A stretch of 44,141 nt of DNA from Acidimicrobiaceae bacterium. Its GTDB lineage: Bacteria; Actinomycetota; Acidimicrobiia; Acidimicrobiales; RAAP-2. Positions 38,358 through 44,141 of the stretch are shown in pieces. The first letter of the stretch is position 1; every line of letters starts with the position of its first letter. The position numbers and the translations under genes are program-made. The DNA is taken from positions 1 to 44,141 of the forward strand of contig JABEUS010000109.1 of the NCBI GenBank assembly GCA_013044285.1, read 5' to 3'. Under the pieces are notes generated by a model. The model made no database searches, was not told where the DNA came from, and saw only the letters and a program-made list of their open reading frames with translations.

Positions 38358-38842
38358 TGCTCGGCCGGTCGCGAGAGCACCAACATCGCGCGGTGACACC
38401 GCGCCACGATCTCCCCGTCCTGATTGCGCGCGATGTGTTCGACTTCGACGACGCCCTCGCCGGGACGACTTCTCGAGGGGCGAACGCTCTCGACCATGCT
38501 CTCGACGTAGAGGGTGTCGCCGAGAAAGACGGGGCGGGGGAAGGTGACGTCGCGGAAGCCGAGGTTCGCTACCAGGGTGCCCAGGGTGAGTTGATTGATC
38601 GAGAGCCCCACCATGGTGGAGAGGGTGAAGAGACTGTTGACGAGTCGCTGACCGAAGAACTGCTGGGCGGACCACGCGGCGTCGAGGTGCAGGGGTTGGG
38701 GATTCATCGTCAGGGTCGAGAAGATGACGTTGTCGGCCTCGGTCACGGTACGACCGGGTCGGTGGCGATAGAGGGTGCCGACGGCGAACTCCTCGAGCCA
38801 CATGCCGCGCTGCTCTACGACCTGGTCGTGATCTCTTGACAT
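38354..38842 (-). CDS. MaoC-family hydratase
   Basis: [35 protein letters not shown] hot-dog/MaoC motif; GTGA overlap with citE. Confidence 0.88.
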   Translation of the reverse strand: MSRDHDQVVEQRGMWLEEFAVGTLYRHRPGRTVTEADNVIFSTLTMNPQPLHLDAAWSAQQFFGQRLVNSLFTLSTMVGLSINQLTLGTLVANLGFRDVTFPRPVFLGDTLYVESMVESVRPSRSRPGEGVVEVEHIARNQDGEIVARCHRAMLVLSRPAEQ

Positions 38843-38889
38843 CATCACCTGCTTACTCGTCGATGCTGCATCAGAGTCGATAGTAGGGG

Positions 38890-38913
38890 GTTCACGGGCG
38901 AGCGACGGTGAAC
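38890..38913. promoter_or_regulatory. Candidate operator inverted repeat in the maoC/accD1 divergent region
   Basis: GTTCAC-N12-GTGAAC. Confidence 0.35.
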
Positions 38914-39084
38914 TCCCGGCCCGCGCGTGACTACCCGGGCGCCACGGCGCGGGCACCGTGTCGTACGTCGTGTCGCCGGGCTGGAACTCTCGCGCTGGCC
39001 CGGGGTCCGAGGTCGCGTCCGGCGAGCACCGCCGCGTGTCACTAACCTAGCCACGTGGGCCCAATTCGGGGGAGTGCGTAGGTC

Positions 39085-40710
39085 GTGGACGGCTTCGACG
39101 ACGACGTCACCTGGCGCACTCGGATCGACTCGCGAAGCGAGGAGTTCCTCGCGAATCTTCGCCATCAGGAGTTACTGGTCAGCGAACTTCGAGAGCGTCT
39201 CGCGCTCGCCGCGCTCGGGGGCTCGAGCACGAGTCGCGATCGTCACACGCGTCGAGGCAAGTTGCTCCCGCGCGAGCGCGTGGACGCACTCCTCGACGTG
39301 GGGAGTCCCTTCCTCGAACTCTCGCCCCTCGCGGCGAACGGTCTCTACGACGACGAGGCGCCCGCCGCGGGGATCATCACCGGCGTCGGGCGCGTGATGG
39401 GCCGTGAAGTCGTGATCGTCGCCAACGACGCGACGGTCAAGGGAGGCACCTACTTCCCGCTCACCGTGAAGAAGCACCTACGCGCGCAAGAAGTAGCGCT
39501 CGAGAACCATCTGCCTTGTGTCTACCTCGTCGACTCGGGCGGAGCGTTCTTGCCCCTGCAGGACGAGGTCTTCCCCGATCGCGAGCACTTCGGGCGCATC
39601 TTTTTCAACCAGGCTCAGATGAGCGCGAGGGGCATCGCCCAAATCGCGGCGGTGCTGGGTTCGTGCACGGCCGGCGGCGCCTACGTGCCCGCCATGAGCG
39701 ACGAAGTCGTCATCGTCAAGGACCAGGGCACGATCTTCCTGGGTGGGCCTCCTCTGGTGAAGGCGGCGACCGGTGAGATCGTCGAAGCCGAGGACTTGGG
39801 TGGAGGACTCTTGCACGCGCGCGTGAGCGGGGTCGTCGACCACTTGGCCGACGACGATCCCCACGCCCTGCGCACCGTGCGTCGCATCGTCTCCTCGCTG
39901 GGTGAGCGAGCGTCGACGCCCTGGACGATGCGCGAGAGCGAGGAGCCGCTTCTCGAGGTCGGCGAACTCTATGGCGTCATCCCCCGGGACGCGCGCACCA
40001 CCAGCGACGTTCGCGAGATCATCGCGCGACTCGTGGACGGCTCGCGCTTTCAGGAGTTCAAGGCGCTCTACGGGCCCACACTGGTGACCTGTTTCGCGCA
40101 CATCGAGGGACACCCCGTCGGCATCGTGGCCAACAACGGCGTCTTGTTCTCGGAGTCGGCTCTCAAGGGGGCCCACTTCATCGAGCTCTGCGACCAGCGC
40201 AAGATCCCGCTGGTCTTTCTGCAGAACATCACCGGCTTCATGGTGGGCCGGGCCTACGAGGAGGGCGGCATCGCCAAGCACGGGGCCAAGATGGTAAATG
40301 CGGTGGCGTGTGCGCGCGTCCCCAAGCTGACCGTCGTCATCGGTGGCTCCTTCGGGGCGGGCAACTACTCGATGTGCGGGCGCGCGTATTCGCCACGCTT
40401 CTTGTGGATGTGGCCGGGCGCGCGTATCTCGGTGATGGGTGGTGACCAGGCGGCCGCGGTGCTCGCGAGCGTGCGTCGTGATCAGTTCGAGGCGCGTGGT
40501 GAGCAGTGGAGCGCGAAGGAGGAGACGGCGTTCAAGGAGCCCATTCGCGAACGTTACGAAGCCCAGGGTAACGCCTACTACTCCACGGCGCGGTTGTGGG
40601 ACGACGGTATTATCGATCCCCTCGACACGCGCACCGTCCTGGCCCTCGCGCTGAGCGCGTGCGCGAACGCCCCCCTGGCCGACGTGGCCTACGGCATCTT
40701 TCGGATGTAG
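39085..40710 (+). CDS. Acyl-CoA carboxylase beta subunit (methylcrotonyl-CoA carboxylase type)
   Basis: [61 protein letters not shown] typical of MCC-beta/AccD1. Confidence 0.93.
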   Translation: MDGFDDDVTWRTRIDSRSEEFLANLRHQELLVSELRERLALAALGGSSTSRDRHTRRGKLLPRERVDALLDVGSPFLELSPLAANGLYDDEAPAAGIITGVGRVMGREVVIVANDATVKGGTYFPLTVKKHLRAQEVALENHLPCVYLVDSGGAFLPLQDEVFPDREHFGRIFFNQAQMSARGIAQIAAVLGSCTAGGAYVPAMSDEVVIVKDQGTIFLGGPPLVKAATGEIVEAEDLGGGLLHARVSGVVDHLADDDPHALRTVRRIVSSLGERASTPWTMRESEEPLLEVGELYGVIPRDARTTSDVREIIARLVDGSRFQEFKALYGPTLVTCFAHIEGHPVGIVANNGVLFSESALKGAHFIELCDQRKIPLVFLQNITGFMVGRAYEEGGIAKHGAKMVNAVACARVPKLTVVIGGSFGAGNYSMCGRAYSPRFLWMWPGARISVMGGDQAAAVLASVRRDQFEARGEQWSAKEETAFKEPIRERYEAQGNAYYSTARLWDDGIIDPLDTRTVLALALSACANAPLADVAYGIFRM

Positions 40711-40719
40711 GGGGAGAAC

Positions 40720-42792
40720 GTGTTCGACACCGTCCTGGTCGCCAACCGCGGAGAGATTGCGGTGCGCATCATCTCGACGCTGCGCGCGATGGGGATTCGA
40801 TCGGTGGCGGTCTACAGCGACGAGGATGCGCGGGCGCGCCACGTGCGCGAGGCCGATCTCGCGATTCACCTGGGTTCGAGCGCCGCGCGCGAGAGCTATC
40901 TCAACATCGAGCGGGTGCTCGCGGCCGCGACGAGTTGCGCGGCGCAGGCAGTCCACCCGGGCTACGGATTTCTTTCGGAGAACGCCGACTTCGTTCGCGC
41001 GTGCGAGAGCGCGGGCGTGGTCTTCATCGGTCCGAGCGCCGAGTCGGTGGAGATGATGGGCGACAAGATCGCGGCGAAGGCGGCGGTGGCCCAGGCGGGT
41101 GTACTCGTCGTTCCGGGACGCGCGCACCCGGGCATGGACGATGGCGAGCTGACCCGGGTGGCCGAGGAGATCGGCTACCCCGTACTCGTCAAGCCTTCGG
41201 CGGGCGGCGGTGGCAAGGGCATGCGACTCGTGCACTCGCGCGAGGCCCTCGCCGAGGCCATCTTCTCGGCCCGGCGTGAATCGGCGGCATCCTTCGGCGA
41301 CGACACCCTCTTTATCGAGCGCTACCTCGAGAGCCCCCGACACATCGAGGTGCAGATCCTCGTGGACAACTTCGGCCACGGCGTGCACCTGGGCGAGCGC
41401 GAATGCTCCCTGCAACGACGTCACCAGAAGGTGATCGAGGAAGCCCCGTCGCCCCTGTTGAGCGAGGGGGCGCGTCGCGAGCTCACCGACGCGGCTCTGC
41501 GGGTCGCGGCGGTGGCCCAGTACCGCGGTGTGGGAACAGTCGAGTTCATCGTCTCTTCGCAGCGCCCCGAAGAGTTCTACTTCATGGAGATGAACACGCG
41601 ACTTCAGGTGGAACACCCGGTGACCGAGTTGGTGACGGGTCTGGACTTAGTGGAGCAGCAACTGCGCGTCGCCGCCGGTGAGTCGTTGTCGTTCTCCCAG
41701 GACGACGTGCGTCTGGTGGGCCACGCCATCGAGGCGCGCATCTACGCTGAAGATCCGTCGCGGGACTTCCTACCGACCGGGGGAGAGTTGCTCTTCGTGC
41801 GCGAGCCGCTCGTCGAAGGTGTGCGCGTGGATAGTTCCCTGCTGACGCACACCCACGTGGGGACCACGTACGATCCAATGCTGGCCAAGGTCATCAGCCA
41901 CGGCGCGGACCGCGACCAGGCCCTGAGTCGTCTGGACCGAGCTCTGAGTGACCTCGTCACCTTCGGAGTCGTCACCAATACCTCGTTCCTGCGAGGTCTC
42001 CTCGCCCACGACGACGTGCGCGCGGGCGCGCTGGACACGAATCTGATTGCGCGATTCCTCGACGAGCGACACACCGACGAAGACGACGAGGACCTCATGG
42101 AGTGCGCGAGCGCCTTCGCGGTGGCGAACCTGTTGGAGCGGCAACGACGTTCGCTCGGCACGTCCCGGTTTGACGTCCTCGATGGATGGCGCGTCGGCGA
42201 GCACTCGACGACCCATTTCTCGGTGCAGACGTCGCGAGCGGAGGCGATCCGCGTGCACGCGGCGGGTCGACGAGGTGAGTACCGGGTGTCCGTCGATGAA
42301 CGAATACCCGCGGCGAACGTGAAGTGTCTCGACTCGCGGCACGTCGCGTCCCACGTGCGCGAGCTCACGCTGAATGTCGGTGAGCGCACGTTCATCGCGC
42401 TCGTCGCGGTCGAGGGTCCACTCACCTGGATCGCGCACCGCGGAACGACGTCGTGGTGGCGGGTGTTGCCAGCACGACGAAGCGACGAAGCCAGTGTTGA
42501 CCACGACGGCGACGTGCGTTCACCCATGCCCGGGGTGGTGATCCAGGTGAACGCGCGCGCGAGCGACACGGTGTCGCTCGGTGACACGCTGCTGGTGGTC
42601 GAAGCGATGAAGATGGAGTACCCCTTGCGCGCCCCCCTCGCCGGAGACGTCGCGGAGTTGCTGGTTCGCGTCGGCGATCAGGTGGTGCTCGATCAGGTTG
42701 TGGCGCGCGTTCGCACCGGCGGGGTCGCCGACGCCGACGCGGTGCCATCGTCGAGCGCGAGTTCGCTAGGACTACGAGAGGAGGAGCGATGA
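40720..42792 (+). CDS. Acyl-CoA carboxylase alpha subunit (biotin carboxylase + BCCP)
   Basis: FDTVLVANRGEIAVRIISTLRAMGI, KPSAGGGGKGMRLV, EMNTRLQVEHPVTE, biotinyl motif VVEAMKMEYPL. Confidence 0.95.
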   Translation: MFDTVLVANRGEIAVRIISTLRAMGIRSVAVYSDEDARARHVREADLAIHLGSSAARESYLNIERVLAAATSCAAQAVHPGYGFLSENADFVRACESAGVVFIGPSAESVEMMGDKIAAKAAVAQAGVLVVPGRAHPGMDDGELTRVAEEIGYPVLVKPSAGGGGKGMRLVHSREALAEAIFSARRESAASFGDDTLFIERYLESPRHIEVQILVDNFGHGVHLGERECSLQRRHQKVIEEAPSPLLSEGARRELTDAALRVAAVAQYRGVGTVEFIVSSQRPEEFYFMEMNTRLQVEHPVTELVTGLDLVEQQLRVAAGESLSFSQDDVRLVGHAIEARIYAEDPSRDFLPTGGELLFVREPLVEGVRVDSSLLTHTHVGTTYDPMLAKVISHGADRDQALSRLDRALSDLVTFGVVTNTSFLRGLLAHDDVRAGALDTNLIARFLDERHTDEDDEDLMECASAFAVANLLERQRRSLGTSRFDVLDGWRVGEHSTTHFSVQTSRAEAIRVHAAGRRGEYRVSVDERIPAANVKCLDSRHVASHVRELTLNVGERTFIALVAVEGPLTWIAHRGTTSWWRVLPARRSDEASVDHDGDVRSPMPGVVIQVNARASDTVSLGDTLLVVEAMKMEYPLRAPLAGDVAELLVRVGDQVVLDQVVARVRTGGVADADAVPSSSASSLGLREEER

Positions 42793-43949
42793 TCGATACA
42801 GATCTGACCCCGGAACAAGAGATGTTGCGTCGGACGGTGGCGGACTTCGCGCGCAGCGTGGTCGCCCCGGTGGCGGCGCACCACGACGCCACGGCCACCT
42901 TCCCCTACGAGGTCGTGCGACAGATGGGCGAGATGGGTCTGTTCGCCCTGCCCTTTCCCGAGGAGTACGGCGGTATGGGCGGGGACTACTTCACGTTGTG
43001 CCTCGCGATCGAGGAGTTGGCCCGGGTCGATCAGAGCGTGGCCATCACCCTCGAAGCCGGGTGCTCGCTGGGCGCGATGCCGGTCTTTCGTTTCGGCACC
43101 GCCACACAGAAGGACTACTGGCTACCGCGGCTCTGTTCGGGCGAGGCGCTCGGCGCCTTCGGTCTTACCGAACCCGACGCGGGGTCCGACGCGGGCGGCA
43201 CGCGCACGACGGCACGCCTCGAAGATGGAGCCTGGGTGATCAATGGATCAAAGAGTTTCATCACCAATTCGGGCACAGCGCTCACCCGACTGGTGACCGT
43301 CACGGCCGTCACCGACGCTGAGGCGTCGCGCCACCGCATCAGCTCCATCCTGGTCGAAGTGCCCACCGAGGGCTTCGTCGTCGACGCGGCGTACGACAAG
43401 GTCGGCTGGCACGCCTCGGACACGCACCCGTTGTCCTTCCAAGACGTTCGCGTGCCCGAGGTGAACTTGCTGGGCGAGCGCGGTCACGGTTACGCCAACT
43501 TCCTCACGATTCTCGACGAGGGGCGCATCGCCATTGCGGCGCTGGCCGTGGGCGCGGCGCAGGGCTGTGTCGACGAGAGCGTCGCCTACGCGAATTCACG
43601 AATGGCCTTCGGACGCAGCATCGGTCGCAACCAGGCGATCGCCTTCAAGATCGCCGACATGGAAGCGCGTACTCACGTCGCACGCTGCGCCTACTACGAC
43701 GCCGCGGCGCGGATGCTGTCGGGGCGCACGTTCAAGAAGGAGGCGTCCATCGCGAAGTTGGTGGCGAGCAACGCGGCGATGGACAACGCGCGCGACGCCA
43801 CGCAGATTTTCGGCGGATCCGGCTTCATGAACGAGAGTCCGGTGGCGCGCCACTACCGTGACTCCAAGATTCTCGAGATCGGTGAAGGCACTAGCGAGAT
43901 GCAGCGGATGCTGATTGCGCGATTGATCGGCGTTGAATCGAGCGAGTGA
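42789..43949 (+). CDS. Acyl-CoA dehydrogenase (isovaleryl/short-branched-chain candidate)
   Basis: LPFPEEYGGMGGDYFTLCLAIEELARVD, AFGLTEPDAGSDAGGTRT, QIFGGSGFMNESPVARHYRDSKILEIGEGTSEMQR; ATGA overlap with previous gene. Confidence 0.93.
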   Translation: MIDTDLTPEQEMLRRTVADFARSVVAPVAAHHDATATFPYEVVRQMGEMGLFALPFPEEYGGMGGDYFTLCLAIEELARVDQSVAITLEAGCSLGAMPVFRFGTATQKDYWLPRLCSGEALGAFGLTEPDAGSDAGGTRTTARLEDGAWVINGSKSFITNSGTALTRLVTVTAVTDAEASRHRISSILVEVPTEGFVVDAAYDKVGWHASDTHPLSFQDVRVPEVNLLGERGHGYANFLTILDEGRIAIAALAVGAAQGCVDESVAYANSRMAFGRSIGRNQAIAFKIADMEARTHVARCAYYDAAARMLSGRTFKKEASIAKLVASNAAMDNARDATQIFGGSGFMNESPVARHYRDSKILEIGEGTSEMQRMLIARLIGVESSE

Positions 43950-44141
43950 TGCCCAGGCGGGGGACTCTACGGTGCTGGCGCTCGGAACGTGGGCAACCAA
44001 TGCCTCCTCCCGTAGCGCTCTCTACGACGAGCGGCGTTGTCGCGAAGTGCCCTCATCGGGCCGGAGGTGTGGTGAGTGGAAAATCGTCTGTTCCGGAGTT
44101 CGCGATCTGGGACTCTACGTCCAATCTTCTGACGGGGTTGA

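Noticed and set aside
39478-41616. 712-aa minus-strand ORF
   Set aside because: Antisense to the well-supported acyl-CoA carboxylase subunit genes; low-complexity His/Arg/Asp-rich translation, typical antisense open frame in high-GC DNA.
43961-44117. GGGACTCTACG 11-mer repeated at 43961 and 44107
   Set aside because: Only two short copies at the window edge; not enough to claim a repeat family or attachment site.
44069-44141. Possible new CDS start (VVSGKSSVPEFAIWDSTSNLLTGL) at the right edge
   Set aside because: Truncated by the window end with too few codons to support a call.

Overview
Gene-dense, high-GC window, probably actinobacterial (mycothiol-type PIG-L amidases, Mycobacterium-like scoAB/accA1D1/fadE set). 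Calls were made by reading the supplied translations and the DNA by eye; no searches were run. From left to right: an NRAMP-like transporter with atypical metal-site motifs; two tandem PIG-L deacetylases; xylulokinase divergent from a LacI regulator; a Dpp/Opp-type ABC transporter plus GH1 beta-glucosidase operon; ahcY; an MFS transporter; ychF; a MacB-type ABC exporter; an NMT1/THI5-type ABC importer with ribokinase and nucleoside hydrolase; a GT39-like membrane glycosyltransferase; an ABC-F ATPase; a PHS-type phosphate permease; an ACT-domain malic enzyme; a GltD/ferredoxin fusion with KorAB; a degraded IS3-type transposase relic; and a leucine/itaconate-type acyl-CoA catabolic cluster (scoAB, citE, maoC, accD1, accA1, fadE). 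The strongest non-coding signals are: (1) three perfect palindromes at exact 16-bp spacing before lacI, with an 11/12 copy about 11 kb away before an MFS gene; (2) four 11-nt PHO-box-like repeats, plus two on the opposite strand, before the phosphate permease; (3) competing inverted repeats before the binding-protein cistron and a 16-bp stem after it; (4) a small ORF coupled to the glycosyltransferase that becomes a 79-aa frame with one +1 shift at a UAG. No tRNA, rRNA or CRISPR array was recognised.
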